In this document: positions 16,593 through 25,830 of the stretch, one piece after another
Numbering within the stretch: position 1 is the first letter of the stretch
Layout of the letters: every line of letters begins with the position of its first letter
The notes under the pieces: generated by a model
Told to the model about the DNA's origin: nothing
Database searches by the model: none
The model's input: only the letters and a program-made list of their open reading frames with translations
Assembly (NCBI GenBank): GCA_030418545.1
Contig: QAIB01000002.1
Span: 434,001-498,000, forward strand
Reading direction: 5' to 3'
Origin: Xenophilus aerolatus
Lineage (GTDB): Bacteria; Pseudomonadota; Gammaproteobacteria; Burkholderiales; Burkholderiaceae_C
Length of the DNA stretch: 64,000 nucleotides
Position numbers and translations under genes: made by a program

Positions 16593-17514
16593 GGCCGCGC
16601 TCCTTGCCTTCCTCGCGCCCGTCGCCAGGCTCTCCTGCCTCGGCTTTCGTGCGCCGGCGGTGCAGGACGCCGTTCACCTCCGCGCCGAAGATCAGGGTGG
16701 TGGCGCTCATGTACAGGAAGACCAGCGTGGCCACCACGCCGGCGAAGCTGCCGTACACCAGCGCCAGCTTGCCGGCGGTGGCCAGCGTCTTCGACAGCCC
16801 GATGGCCGCGGCCACCCACAGCGCCGCGCCCAGCAGGGCGCCGGGCAACACGGTGCTCAGGTACTGCCGGCGGTCGGGCAGCCAGCCGTAGAGCAGCGCA
16901 TACAGCGCCACCAGCACCACGTAGGCCAGCGCATAGCGCACGCCGAAATGCAGCCACAGCACCTCGCGGCTGCGGCCGAAGTTGCGGGCGAGGAACTCCC
17001 AGACATAGGGCATTACGATCACCGAGCTGAAGATCATCCAGGCGCCGAAGCCCACGACCACGGTGAAGAGCGTGACCTTGATGCGCGCCTTCCAGAAGGC
17101 CATCCCCCGCTCGATGCCGTAGGCGCGGTTGAGCGCCGAGCGAACCGCCTGCAGGCCCGAGGATGCGGTCCAGACGGTGGCCACCACGCCGATCGCCAGC
17201 AGCGCCTGGTTGCGCTGCGCCAGCACCTGGTCGACCACGGGCAGCAGCGCGCGCTGCACCACGCCAGGCGCGTACTCGAGCATGCGCCGTGCAATGGAGG
17301 CCGCGTCGCCCGGGTCGCCCACGAAGGCCGCGCCCGAGGACAGGAGGATAAGCATCGGGAACATCGCCAGCACCAGTGAGAAGGCCAGGCTGCCCGCCTG
17401 GTTGGCGCTCTGGTGCAGGATGTAGTGGCGGATGGCCGATGCAAGCACCGCAACGCCCGGGATGGCGAGGGCGGCGCGGCGCGCGGCGGCGAGGAGTTGG
17501 CGCAGGCGGTTCAT
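16573..17514 (-). CDS. YihY/BrkB-family inner membrane protein
   Basis: A 313-residue protein from ATG 17514; an in-frame GTG ten codons upstream is possible. About six membrane segments are visible, with SLAFSLVLAMFPMLILLSSG near the first and GFGAWMIFSSVIVMPYVWEF and GALLGAALWVAAAIGLSKTL further on, the arrangement of the YihY/BrkB (formerly RNase BN) family. An Arg/Glu/Lys-rich cytoplasmic tail ends the protein. The family's transport or other role is unsettled. It overlaps the downstream ligase gene by 20 bp. Confidence 0.88.
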   Translation of the reverse strand: MNRLRQLLAAARRAALAIPGVAVLASAIRHYILHQSANQAGSLAFSLVLAMFPMLILLSSGAAFVGDPGDAASIARRMLEYAPGVVQRALLPVVDQVLAQRNQALLAIGVVATVWTASSGLQAVRSALNRAYGIERGMAFWKARIKVTLFTVVVGFGAWMIFSSVIVMPYVWEFLARNFGRSREVLWLHFGVRYALAYVVLVALYALLYGWLPDRRQYLSTVLPGALLGAALWVAAAIGLSKTLATAGKLALVYGSFAGVVATLVFLYMSATTLIFGAEVNGVLHRRRTKAEAGEPGDGREEGKERGHAEALA

Positions 17515-17605
17515 CGGCGAAAGGTCGATCTTCGCTCCCTGCACGAGGGAACGCCGTCGGTGCGGGCGGGCGCGTGCCGTCAGCGAAGGCCGGGCCGCGG
17601 CCTCT

Positions 17606-18418
17606 TCACACCACCTGCAGGCCCTTGAGGGCGGGGTCGCCGGGCGGCGTGGCGATCTTCATGTCCTTGAGCGTCTTGACCAGGAGCCGCGCGACCATGA
17701 GGTTGCGCTGGCGCTTGCTGTCGGCCGGGATCACGTACCAGGGTGCATGCGCGGTCGAGGTGGCAGCCAGCGCCTTGCCGTAGGCGCGCTGGTAGTCGTC
17801 CCACTTCTCGCGCACGGCCAGGTCGCCCATGCTGAACTTCCACTGCTTGCCCGGCGTGTCGATGCGGGCCTGCAGGCGCCCGCGCTGCTCGTTCTTGCTG
17901 ATGTGCAGCATGCACTTGACCAGGGTGGTGCCGGTCTCGGCCAGCAGGCGCTCGAAGTCGTTGATCTGCGCGTAGCGCCGCTGCGTCTCGGCCTTGTCGA
18001 TCCAGCCTTCGACCACCGGCACCAGCACGTCCTCGTAGTGGCTGCGGTTCCACACCGCGATCTCTCCGGCGCGCGGCACGACGGCATGGCAGCGCCAGAG
18101 GAAGTCGCGCGCCTTCTCCTCCTCGGTCGGCGCCTTGAAGGCGGCCACGCGCACGCCCAGCGGCGAAGTGCGCGAGAACACCCAGCGGATGGTGCCGTCC
18201 TTGCCGCTGGTGTCCATGCCTTGCAGCACCAGCAGCAGCTTGCGGCGGCCCTCGGCGTGCAGCAGGTTCTGCAGCTCGTCCAGTTCCTCGGCCAGGGCAT
18301 CGAGGCGCACCCGTTCGGTGGCTTCGTCGTCGAGCTGGAAGGGCGTGTCGCCGGGGTCGATGCGGGAGAGCTTGAAACGGCCGTCGGTGCCGACGCGGTA
18401 GTGCTTGAGGCTGCTCAT
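17606..18418 (-). CDS. ppk2: Polyphosphate kinase 2 family nucleotide phosphotransferase
   Basis: A 270-residue PPK2 protein. Walker A is LQGMDTSGKDGTIR near residue 65, followed by RRGE-like RAGEIAVWNRSHYEDVLVP carrying the second motif, and a lid region (KNEQRGRLQARIDTP). The C-terminal WYVIPADSKRQRNLMVARLL is typical of the family. These enzymes move phosphate between inorganic polyphosphate and nucleotides (ADP or AMP, depending on class, which I cannot settle here). The gene stands alone, 91 bp upstream of the YihY gene on the same strand. Confidence 0.92.
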   Translation of the reverse strand: MSSLKHYRVGTDGRFKLSRIDPGDTPFQLDDEATERVRLDALAEELDELQNLLHAEGRRKLLLVLQGMDTSGKDGTIRWVFSRTSPLGVRVAAFKAPTEEEKARDFLWRCHAVVPRAGEIAVWNRSHYEDVLVPVVEGWIDKAETQRRYAQINDFERLLAETGTTLVKCMLHISKNEQRGRLQARIDTPGKQWKFSMGDLAVREKWDDYQRAYGKALAATSTAHAPWYVIPADSKRQRNLMVARLLVKTLKDMKIATPPGDPALKGLQVV

Positions 18419-18474
18419 GGCGATGGGCGGATGTGCAAAGCCGCCAGCCTACCCGATCCCCTGCGGCTTCAAGC

Positions 18475-18530
18475 CAGAAGGGGCTGCAGCGCCCTAGCGG
18501 CGGGCGCGAAGCGCTATGAAAACCGTAGCA
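18475..18530. repeat. GCTATC-family palindromic repeat
   Basis: AGAAGGGGCTGCAGCGCCC followed by a GC-rich middle and GCTATGAAAACCGTAGC. It lies between the PPK2 and S4-domain genes and has the same two-part design as the other copies (GC stem plus GCTAT core). Confidence 0.6.
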
Positions 18531-18539
18531 TCCGCCGTG

Positions 18540-18977
18540 TCAGCGCGTGTTGCCGTCCGGGGCGTCGTCCACGCTGGCGCTCCAGCGGTCGCCCCAGCCG
18601 TGCTGGCGCGCCGTGTCGAGGTGCCGCCGTTCGCGCTTGGTGGGGCGGCCCTGCTCGATGCTCAGCGCCGGCTCGCGCGAGACGCGTCGCGCTTCGCGCG
18701 CCGCAGCCTGGGCGGCGAGGCTCTCCGGCGTCTCTTCGTAGAGCTGCTGGGCCACGGGCGCCGGGCCGCGCTGCAGGCTCAGGCCCAGCACGCGCACCGT
18801 GCGCGTCACGGCCCCCTGCCGCAGCGCCACCGTGTCGCCGGGTTTGATCTCGCGGGCCGGCTTGGCGGCGTCGCCGTTGACCTGCACCCGGTTCTTGCCG
18901 ATCTCGTCGACGGCCAGCGATCGGGTCTTGTAGAAGCGGGCGGCCCAGAGCCACTTGTCGATGCGCATGCGCTCCAT
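18540..18977 (-). CDS. hslR: S4-domain RNA-binding protein (Hsp15-like)
   Basis: A 145-residue protein whose first 65 residues are an S4 RNA-binding fold: MRIDKWLWAARFYKTRSLA, then VQVNGDAAKPAREIKPGDTV. The tail is basic and arginine-rich (RRVSREPALSIEQGRPTKRERRHL). Hsp15 (HslR) binds stalled 50S subunits carrying nascent chains and helps recycle them after heat shock. Length and domain order match. A second ATG three codons in (18968) would also be workable. Confidence 0.88.
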   Translation of the reverse strand: MERMRIDKWLWAARFYKTRSLAVDEIGKNRVQVNGDAAKPAREIKPGDTVALRQGAVTRTVRVLGLSLQRGPAPVAQQLYEETPESLAAQAAAREARRVSREPALSIEQGRPTKRERRHLDTARQHGWGDRWSASVDDAPDGNTR

Positions 18978-19061
18978 GAATTCGAAATCTGCAGCGAAAC
19001 GAAAAAAACCGTTGAAGGCGGAAAGGGTGCGTCGGCGTAGGTGGGGGCGTCTGCGTCCGGC

Positions 19062-20483
19062 TCAAGGCATGGCCGGGTGGGGTGGCGTCGCCAGCGGAAG
19101 CCGCACCACCGCATCCAGCCCGAGCACGCGGGCGTCGGGTCCGAGGCGATTGTCCAGTGCGATCTCGCCGCCCAGCGTCTGCACGATCTCGCGGCAGATG
19201 GCGAGCCCCAGGCCGGAGCCCTTCGCCACGTCGCCCGCGGCGAAGGGCGCGAACAGGCGCTGGCGCAGCTCGGCGGAGATGCCCGGCCCCGCATCGCGCA
19301 CCCGCAGGACGGCGCTGGCGGCTTCGGCCGCGACATGGACCGACAGCGGGCTGCCCACGGGACTGTGCTTGATCGCGTTGTGCAGCAGGTTGCGGCTGAG
19401 CTCCAGCAGCATCCACCGGTGGGCGTCGACCCGCGCCGGCAACACGTCGAGTTCGAAGTCGAGCGATCGGTCGGCGATCAGCGGCGACAGGTCCAGCGCC
19501 ACCTGCCGCACCATCTCGCCCAGGTCCAGCGGTTCCGACTCGGGCTGCTGGCGCAACTGCTCGATCTTGGCCAGCGACAGCATCTGGTTGGCCAGGGCCG
19601 TGGCGCGCTCGACGGTCGCGCGGATCTCGGCGAAGGCCTGCGCGGGCGGCACGTCGCCGCGCTGGGCCGACTGGACCTGTGCCTTGAGCACCGCCAGCGG
19701 CGTGCGCAGCTGGTGCGCCGCGTCGCGCACGAAGCGCTTCTGGTGTTCCAGGAGGTGCTGCAGCCGCCCCATCACGCCGGTCATCGCGTCGACCAGCGGC
19801 AGCAGCTCGCGCGGGGCATGCGGCGCATCGATCGGCGACAGGTCGTCGGCCGCGCGGGCCTCGATCGACTCGCCCAGCGCGCGCACCGGCCGGGTGGCAC
19901 GCTGGACCACGGCCACGGTGACCGCCGCCACCACCGCCAGCAGCAGCAGCTGGCGCCACAGCATGTCGACCAGCAGGCGGCGCGCCAGGGTCTCGCGCAG
20001 TTCCAGCGTCTCGGCCACCTGCACGACGGCGGTGCCGCGGCCGCGTGCGCTGGCCACCGGCTGCAGCAACACCGCCACGCGCACCGGCTGCTCGTTGAAG
20101 TGGTCGTCGTAGAAATCGACCAGCGCGGCATAGGGCGGGCGCATGGGCAGCGTGCCGCGCCACACCGGCAGCTGCGCGAAGCCCGACACCAGTTCGCCGG
20201 CCTGGTTGGAGACGCGGTAGTAGAGGCGGCTCTTGTTGTCGGCCTCGAAGGCCTCCAGCGCCGAATAGGGCACCGTGGCGCGGATGGAGGCGGTCTCGTC
20301 GTAGCCCTCGACGTCGAGCTGCTCGCCGATGGTCTTGGCCGAGGCGAGCAGCGTGCGGTCGTAGGCGGTGGTGGCGGCGGCCAGCGCCTGCCGGTACACG
20401 CTCACGCTGTTGATGACGATGAAGAGCGCGACCGGGGCCAGCAGGCCCAGCAGCAGCCGGAAGCGCAGCGAGGTGCGTCGCAT
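19062..20483 (-). CDS. tctE: Sensor histidine kinase of tricarboxylate system
   Basis: A 473-residue membrane histidine kinase. Transmembrane helices lie near residues 8-27 and 170-190, enclosing a periplasmic sensor domain. The phosphorylated histidine is in FVRDAAHQLRTPLAVLKAQ, and the ATPase domain has NLLHNAIKHSP, RDAGPGI and GSGLGLAICREI. It starts 4 bp after the response regulator and both are divergent from tctCBA, which defines it as TctE, sensing citrate-like substrates and phosphorylating TctD. The exact ligand is not visible. Confidence 0.92.
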   Translation of the reverse strand: MRRTSLRFRLLLGLLAPVALFIVINSVSVYRQALAAATTAYDRTLLASAKTIGEQLDVEGYDETASIRATVPYSALEAFEADNKSRLYYRVSNQAGELVSGFAQLPVWRGTLPMRPPYAALVDFYDDHFNEQPVRVAVLLQPVASARGRGTAVVQVAETLELRETLARRLLVDMLWRQLLLLAVVAAVTVAVVQRATRPVRALGESIEARAADDLSPIDAPHAPRELLPLVDAMTGVMGRLQHLLEHQKRFVRDAAHQLRTPLAVLKAQVQSAQRGDVPPAQAFAEIRATVERATALANQMLSLAKIEQLRQQPESEPLDLGEMVRQVALDLSPLIADRSLDFELDVLPARVDAHRWMLLELSRNLLHNAIKHSPVGSPLSVHVAAEAASAVLRVRDAGPGISAELRQRLFAPFAAGDVAKGSGLGLAICREIVQTLGGEIALDNRLGPDARVLGLDAVVRLPLATPPHPAMP

Positions 20484-20487
20484 GCGC

Positions 20488-21180
20488 TCAGCCGCCGTCC
20501 GGCGCGGCCTTGAGCAGGTAGCCCAGCCCGCGGAGCGTGACCAGCGTGGTGCCGGTGCCGGCCAGCTTCTTGCGCAGCCGGTAGACCACCACCTCGATCG
20601 CCTCGTACTGCACCTCGGCCTCGCCGGGGAAGACCAGCTCGAAGAGCCGTTCCTTGCTCACGGCATGGCCGGGGCGGGCCATCAGCGCCTGCATCAGGGC
20701 GAGCTCGCGCGGCGTGAGTTCCAGCACGTCGGCGCCGCGGTAGATGGCGCCGCTGTCGGGTTCGAAGCGCAACACGCCCACCTCCAGCGGCGTGGGCACG
20801 CCCTCGTCGGCGGGTGCGTCCTGGCGCCGCCTGCGCAGCGCCCGCAGGCGTGCCTCGAGTTCGTCCAGGTCGAAGGGCTTGGGCAGGTAGTCGTCGGCGC
20901 CGGCATTCAGGCCCATCACCCGGTCGCCGACCGTGCCGCGCGCGGTCAGCAGCAGCACCGGGGTGCGCAGGCCGGCGGCGCGCGCCTGGGCCAGCACCTG
21001 CAGGCCGTCGAGGTTCGGCAGGCTCAGGTCGAGGGCCACCACGTCGGGGTCCAGCGCGCGCCACTGGGCCAGCGCCTGGGCACCGTCGCCGCACACGCGC
21101 ACGTCGATCTGCCGGCGCCCCAGCGTGCGCTGCAGCGTGGTCTGCATGGTGGGATCGTCTTCGACGAGAAGCAGCTTCAT
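20488..21180 (-). CDS. tctD: Response regulator of tricarboxylate system
   Basis: A 230-residue OmpR-type regulator from ATG 21180 (MKLLLVEDDPTMQ). The receiver domain holds the acidic pair EDD and the phosphorylated aspartate in VVALDLSLPNLDG near residue 52, with LLLTARG and the conserved lysine in DDYLPKPFDLDEL. A winged-helix C-terminal domain ends KLAGTGTTLVTLRGLGYLL. It should activate the divergent tctCBA operon across the 205-bp gap. An upstream in-frame start would add 21 poorly conserved residues. Confidence 0.93.
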   Translation of the reverse strand: MKLLLVEDDPTMQTTLQRTLGRRQIDVRVCGDGAQALAQWRALDPDVVALDLSLPNLDGLQVLAQARAAGLRTPVLLLTARGTVGDRVMGLNAGADDYLPKPFDLDELEARLRALRRRRQDAPADEGVPTPLEVGVLRFEPDSGAIYRGADVLELTPRELALMQALMARPGHAVSKERLFELVFPGEAEVQYEAIEVVVYRLRKKLAGTGTTLVTLRGLGYLLKAAPDGG

Positions 21181-21385
21181 GGGCAGGAGGCGGGCACGCG
21201 GGCGCTGGCAATGTTCACCCATCCCGCGGCCGGGTGACGGCATGCGGCCCGGGCCGGCCCTCAGTGATTACCCCGAGGCGTCCGACAGCCAACTGACAGC
21301 GGGGCGGCGCATCATAGCGGCGCTCAGGTTCCGCTCAGGTTCCCTTCCAGCGATCCGATCCATACGACCCCTAGGAGACATCGAC

Positions 21386-22345
21386 ATGCGTCGCGACACC
21401 TTCCTGAAATCCCTTGCCGCCCTGGCCGCCACCGGCGCGCTGCCGCTGTCGGCCCACGCCGCGGCCAACATCAAGATGATGATCCCCGCCAACCCCGGCG
21501 GCGGCTGGGACACCACGGGCCGCGCGCTGGGCAAGGCGCTGACCGACGGCAAGCTGGCCGACACGGTGACCTACGACAACAAGGGCGGCGCCGCCGGCGC
21601 GCTGGGCCTGGCGCAGTTCGTCAACGGCTCCAAGGGCGACGCCAATGCGCTGATGGTCATGGGCGCCGTGATGCTCGGCGGCATCATCACCGGCAAGCCG
21701 CCGGTGAACCTGTCGCAGGCCACGCCCATCGCGCGCCTGACCAGCGAATACAACGTCTTCGTGCTGCCCGCCAACTCGCCCTTCAAGACCATGGCCGACG
21801 TGGTCGCCCAGCTCAAGAAGGACCCGGGCAGCGTCAAGTGGGGCGGCGGCTCGCGCGGCTCCACCGAGCACATCGCCGCGGCCATGATCGCGCAGAAGGT
21901 CGGCGCCGACCCGTCGAAGATCAACTACGTGGCCTTCCGTGGGGGCGGTGAAGCCACCGCCGCCATCCTGGGCGGCAACGTCACCGTCGGCGGCAGCGGC
22001 TACAGCGAGTTCGCGCCCTACATCGCCGACGGCAAGATGAAGGCCATCGCCGTCACCTCGGCCCAGCGCCTGCCGGGCATCAATGTGCCCACGCTGAAGG
22101 AGCAGGGCATCGACGTCGAGATCGGCAACTGGCGCGGCGTCTACGGCGCCCCCGGCATCAGCGCCGAGCAGCGCAAGGCGCTCACCGACCTGGTGCTGGC
22201 CGCGCTGAAGACGCCGTCGTGGACCGAAGCCATGAAGAAGAACGACTGGACGCCCGCCGTGCTGAGCGGCCCGGCCTTCGACAAGTTCGTCGACGACGAG
22301 TTCGCCAGCCTGCGCGCCACCATGACCAAGTCGGGCATGGTCTGA
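21386..22345 (+). CDS. tctC: Tripartite tricarboxylate transporter substrate-binding protein
   Basis: A 319-residue periplasmic binding protein. The start is fixed by AGGAG (21373-21377) and a signal peptide [20 protein letters not shown] ending SAHA. The mature part shows the family's MMIPANPGGGWDTTGRALG ligand loop and VTYDNKGGAAGALGLAQF. It captures tricarboxylates (or another organic acid; the family is very diverse) and delivers them to TctAB. First gene of tctCBA, divergent from tctDE. Confidence 0.93.
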   Translation: MRRDTFLKSLAALAATGALPLSAHAAANIKMMIPANPGGGWDTTGRALGKALTDGKLADTVTYDNKGGAAGALGLAQFVNGSKGDANALMVMGAVMLGGIITGKPPVNLSQATPIARLTSEYNVFVLPANSPFKTMADVVAQLKKDPGSVKWGGGSRGSTEHIAAAMIAQKVGADPSKINYVAFRGGGEATAAILGGNVTVGGSGYSEFAPYIADGKMKAIAVTSAQRLPGINVPTLKEQGIDVEIGNWRGVYGAPGISAEQRKALTDLVLAALKTPSWTEAMKKNDWTPAVLSGPAFDKFVDDEFASLRATMTKSGMV

Positions 22346-22499
22346 GGCCGCGCGGGGACGCCACGCTTTCCATCGAGTCACGCTGTCACACGCACCGGGC
22401 TTTCGGCCCGTGTGCCTCGGCACGGTGTCCCTCGCGGGTCCCGTGCCTTTTTTCGGCCTTGGCTTCGTGCCCGACGCCTTTCCTGCGGAGATTCCAACC

Positions 22500-23030
22500 A
22501 TGACAAACACGGACATTTCGTCCCCGCCCGGCGGCAACTGGCCGCAGACCCTCGTGGGTGCGGGCGTGCTGCTCACCGGCCTGGGCATGGCCTGGGGCGC
22601 CACCGGCATCTCGTCCGAAGCCGGCTACAGCGGCGTCGGCCCCAACTTCCTGCCCTGGCTGGTGTCGATCGTGCTCACGATCTGCGGCGGCTGGATCATC
22701 TGGGAAGCGCGCACCGGGGGCTTTCGCGAGATGGACGAGGAGGCCGCGACCGCGCCGCCGTATTGGAGCGGCTTCGTCTGGGTCTCGGCCGGCCTGCTGC
22801 TCAACGCCGGGCTGATCACCACCATCGGCTTCGTGCTCAGCTGCACGCTGTGCTACGTGCTGGCGGTGCAGGGCCTGCGCCGCGCCGGCGGCCAGCCGAT
22901 CGCCAACGCGCCGGCCACCTGGATCAAGGACCTGCTCGTGGGCCTGGCGATCTCGGCGCCCGTGTTCTGGGCCTTCACCAAGTTCCTGGCGATCAACCTG
23001 CCGGGCCTGACCGCCACCGGCTGGATCTGA
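22500..23030 (+). CDS. tctB: Tripartite tricarboxylate transporter small membrane subunit
   Basis: A 176-residue protein with four hydrophobic segments, for example LVGAGVLLTGLGMAWGATGI, FLPWLVSIVLTICGGWIIWE and LLNAGLITTIGFVLSCTLCY, the topology of TctB. GGAG lies ten bases before the ATG. The family's small subunit pairs with TctA in the inner membrane. It sits between tctC and tctA; the 158-bp gap to tctA contains a separate repeat-like sequence. Confidence 0.9.
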   Translation: MTNTDISSPPGGNWPQTLVGAGVLLTGLGMAWGATGISSEAGYSGVGPNFLPWLVSIVLTICGGWIIWEARTGGFREMDEEAATAPPYWSGFVWVSAGLLLNAGLITTIGFVLSCTLCYVLAVQGLRRAGGQPIANAPATWIKDLLVGLAISAPVFWAFTKFLAINLPGLTATGWI

Positions 23031-23035
23031 CATGG

Positions 23036-23170
23036 CCCACCCCCAGTCTGCGCGCACTTCGTGTGCCTCCGCCAACCCCCTTCGAGGGGGGCAGCATCTG
23101 CGGCCCGGCAAAGCCGGTTCCGCGCTGCTCCCGGCTGGCGGCGTGTGCCAAGCACATGCTGCGCTCCTGA
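23036..23170. repeat. Probable dispersed intergenic repeat in tctB-tctA gap
   Basis: CCCACCCCCAGTCTGCGCGC, then the inverted pair CCCCCTTCGAGGGGG and the pair GGCAAAGCCGG. I recall closely similar sequences scattered between genes in this bacterial family; only one copy is in this window, so the repeat nature is recalled, not shown. Confidence 0.4.
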
Positions 23171-23188
23171 TCTTGCGAGGTTGAACTC

Positions 23189-24706
23189 ATGGATATCTTC
23201 AACGCACTTCTCCAGGGCTTCGCGCAGGCCATCACCGTCACCAACCTGCTGTGGTGCCTCGTCGGCTGCGCGCTGGGCACCGCGGTGGGCGTGCTGCCCG
23301 GCATCGGCCCGGCGGTGGCCGTCGCCATGCTGCTGCCCATCACGGGCAAGGTCGACGTTACGGCCTCGATGATCTTCTTCGCCGGCATCTACTACGGCGC
23401 CATGTACGGCGGCTCGACCACCTCGATCCTGCTGAACACGCCGGGCGAGACGGCGTCCATGGTCACGGCCATGGAAGGCAACAAGATGGCCAAGAGCGGG
23501 CGCGCCGGCGCGGCGCTGGCCACCTCCGCCATCGGCTCCTTCGTGGCCGGCACCATCGCCACCGTCATCGTCACGCTGTTCGCGCCCTACGTTGCCGACT
23601 ATGCCGTGAAGCTGGCGGCGCCCGAGTATTTCCTGCTCATGGTGCTGGCCTTCACCACCGTGAGCGCGGTGCTGGGCAAGAGCACGCTGCGCGGCATGAC
23701 GGCGCTGTTCATCGGCCTGGCCGTGGGCTGCGTGGGCATGGACCAGATCTCGGGCCAGGGCCGCTACGTGGGCGGCGTGCCCGAGCTGCTCGACGGCATC
23801 GAGATCGTGCTCGTCGCCGTCGGCCTGTTCGCGGTGGCCGAGGTGCTGTACGCCGTGCTGTACGAAGGCCGGGTGCAGGAGAGCCAGAACAGGATGAGCC
23901 GCGTCCACATGAGCGCGCGCGACTGGAAGCGCTCGATCCCCGCCTGGCTGCGCGGCACCGCCATCGGCACGCCCTTCGGCTGCATTCCCGCGGGCGGCAC
24001 CGAGATCCCGACCTTCCTGAGCTATGCCACCGAGAAGAAGCTGACCAAGGACCCGGCCGACCGCGCCGAGTTCGGCACCACCGGCGCCATCGAGGGCGTG
24101 GCCGGCCCCGAGGCGGCCAACAACGCCACCGTGACCGCCGCGCTGATCCCGCTGCTCACGCTGGGCATCCCGACCAGCAACACCACCGCCATCCTGCTGG
24201 GCGCCTTCCAGAACTACGGCATCCAGCCCGGGCCGCAGCTGTTCACCACCAGCGCGGCGCTGGTGTGGGCGCTGATCGCCTCGCTGTACATCGGCAACGT
24301 GATGCTGCTGGTGCTCAACCTGCCGATGGTGGGCCTGTGGGTCAAGCTGCTGAAGATCCCCAAGCCGCAGCTCTATGCCGGCATCCTGATCTTCGCGACC
24401 GTGGGTGCCTACGGCATGCGGCAGAGCGCCTTCGACCTCTTCCTGCTCTACGCCATCGGCGTGCTGGGCGTGGTCATGCGGCGCTTCGACTTTCCGACCG
24501 CGCCCGTGGTGGTGGGCATGATCCTCGGCCCGCTCGCCGAAGCCAACCTGCGCAATGCGCTGTCGATCGGCGAGGGCAGCCCGATGGTCTTCCTGCAGCG
24601 GCCGATGTCGATCACGCTGATCGTGATCGTGCTGGCCGTGCTGATCCTGCCGCGCGTGGCCAAGCGCATGTCGGAACGCAAGCGCCGGCTCGAGGCGGCG
24701 GCCTGA
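23189..24706 (+). CDS. tctA: Tripartite tricarboxylate transporter large permease
   Basis: A 505-residue polytopic membrane protein (about 11-12 helices). Family motifs are clear: [17 protein letters not shown] near residue 40, [16 protein letters not shown] near residue 75 and [25 protein letters not shown] near residue 305. TctA forms the sodium-driven transport channel that receives substrate from TctC. It ends the operon; a repeat with terminator shape follows. Confidence 0.94.
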   Translation: MDIFNALLQGFAQAITVTNLLWCLVGCALGTAVGVLPGIGPAVAVAMLLPITGKVDVTASMIFFAGIYYGAMYGGSTTSILLNTPGETASMVTAMEGNKMAKSGRAGAALATSAIGSFVAGTIATVIVTLFAPYVADYAVKLAAPEYFLLMVLAFTTVSAVLGKSTLRGMTALFIGLAVGCVGMDQISGQGRYVGGVPELLDGIEIVLVAVGLFAVAEVLYAVLYEGRVQESQNRMSRVHMSARDWKRSIPAWLRGTAIGTPFGCIPAGGTEIPTFLSYATEKKLTKDPADRAEFGTTGAIEGVAGPEAANNATVTAALIPLLTLGIPTSNTTAILLGAFQNYGIQPGPQLFTTSAALVWALIASLYIGNVMLLVLNLPMVGLWVKLLKIPKPQLYAGILIFATVGAYGMRQSAFDLFLLYAIGVLGVVMRRFDFPTAPVVVGMILGPLAEANLRNALSIGEGSPMVFLQRPMSITLIVIVLAVLILPRVAKRMSERKRRLEAAA

Positions 24707-24720
24707 TCGCCCAAGCGCAT

Positions 24721-24789
24721 TCTTCCAGACGAAAAGTGCCTCCAGCGCCCGCGGGACGGGCGGGAGGCGCTTCTTTTTTGATAGCATCC
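24721..24789 (+). repeat. GCTATC-family repeat serving as tctCBA terminator
   Basis: AAGTGCCTCC pairs with GGAGGCGCTT around a GC-rich loop, followed by CTTTTTTG and the family's ATAGC end (GATAGC). It stands 15 bp after tctA and would terminate the operon. Confidence 0.65.
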
Positions 24790-24894
24790 CCTTTGGCCGA
24801 CCGGGCGCTGGCTGGCGCCCGAGCGGCGAAGGCTCTGCAGGCGGGCGGGCTTCTTGCTGCACCCATGGCCTCGATGCCATTCCACGCGCCCGAC

Positions 24895-25368
24895 ATGACC
24901 GCCATCCGTGCCCTCGTCCCATCCCTTTCCCTGCTCGAGGTGCGGCCCAGCGGGGTGCATGGCCTCGGTGCGTTCGCGGCCGCCGATCTACCGGCGGGTA
25001 CGAAGCTGGGCATCTATGCCGGCCGGCGCTTCACGGCGGTGCAGGCGGCCGCCATGGACTGGGACCGCGCACTGACCTACCTCTTCGGCCTGTCGGATGG
25101 CACGCTGATCGACGGCGGCCGCGGCGGCAACGAGATGCGGCATCTGAACCATGCCTGCGAGCCCAACTGCGAAGCGCGCGAAGTCCATGGCCCACGCGGC
25201 CGGTTGCAACTGGCCATCCACACGCTGCGCGACGTGCGCGCGGGCGAGGAGCTCTTCCTCGACTACGCGCTCACGGTCGACGATGCCGAGGGTCCGACGG
25301 ACTACCCATGCCACTGCGGCTCGCTTCGATGCCGTGGCACGATGGTGGCCGCGCCGGCCGGCGCCTGA
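24895..25368 (+). CDS. SET-domain protein
   Basis: A 157-residue protein that is almost entirely a SET domain: SGVHGLGAFAAADLPAGTKLG near the N-terminus, then the pseudoknot region GGNEMRHLNHACEPNC and LRDVRAGEELFLDYAL, ending with a post-SET-like cysteine cluster, CHCGSLRC. SET domains are lysine methyltransferases; bacterial stand-alone forms have few known targets. Upstream in-frame ATGs at 24865 and 24874 are possible; none has a convincing ribosome-binding site. Confidence 0.8.
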   Translation: MTAIRALVPSLSLLEVRPSGVHGLGAFAAADLPAGTKLGIYAGRRFTAVQAAAMDWDRALTYLFGLSDGTLIDGGRGGNEMRHLNHACEPNCEAREVHGPRGRLQLAIHTLRDVRAGEELFLDYALTVDDAEGPTDYPCHCGSLRCRGTMVAAPAGA

Positions 25369-25527
25369 TCAGGGCGATCGACCGAAGAGGAAAGTATTCG
25401 CGCGCGTTGTCGAGGTTGATCGAAGTCTGCGCGCAAGGTAAAACCGCACACATCGCCCCATTCCAGCTCGCGTTCGCATCGCCTCGGTGCGCTTGGCGTC
25501 CTGGGGCCCGACAACAAAGAGAACCCG

Positions 25528-25806
25528 ATGACCGATTGGATGATGGTGGCCGCTGCGGTGGCCGCCCTGGCGCTCGTGGGCGCGTGGATCGTGTGGAGGC
25601 TGCGACGCAGGCCCAGGGAAACGCCCACGGTGGCGCTGGTGCGGCGGCGCCGCGAACTGCAGTCACGCCTGCAGGACCTGGCCGGGCCCGAGAGCGACGG
25701 CCTCGTGCGGCAGGAGGCCCAGCGCATGCATTCGAGTCCGATGGACCTGCACGTGCTCGAAGCCGCCATCGCGCGCGCGGAGAAGCTGGCCGCCACGCGG
25801 CGCTGA
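25528..25806 (+). CDS. Small single-pass membrane protein, unknown
   Basis: A 92-residue protein with one membrane helix at about residues 5-25 (MMVAAAVAALALVGAWIVW), a basic segment RLRRRPRE directly after it, and a charged helical cytoplasmic tail. No family is recognised. It stands alone between the SET protein (159-bp gap) and a convergent gene. Confidence 0.6.
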   Translation: MTDWMMVAAAVAALALVGAWIVWRLRRRPRETPTVALVRRRRELQSRLQDLAGPESDGLVRQEAQRMHSSPMDLHVLEAAIARAEKLAATRR

Positions 25807-25830
25807 ACCTGGGCGCCCGGCGCCTTGCAC

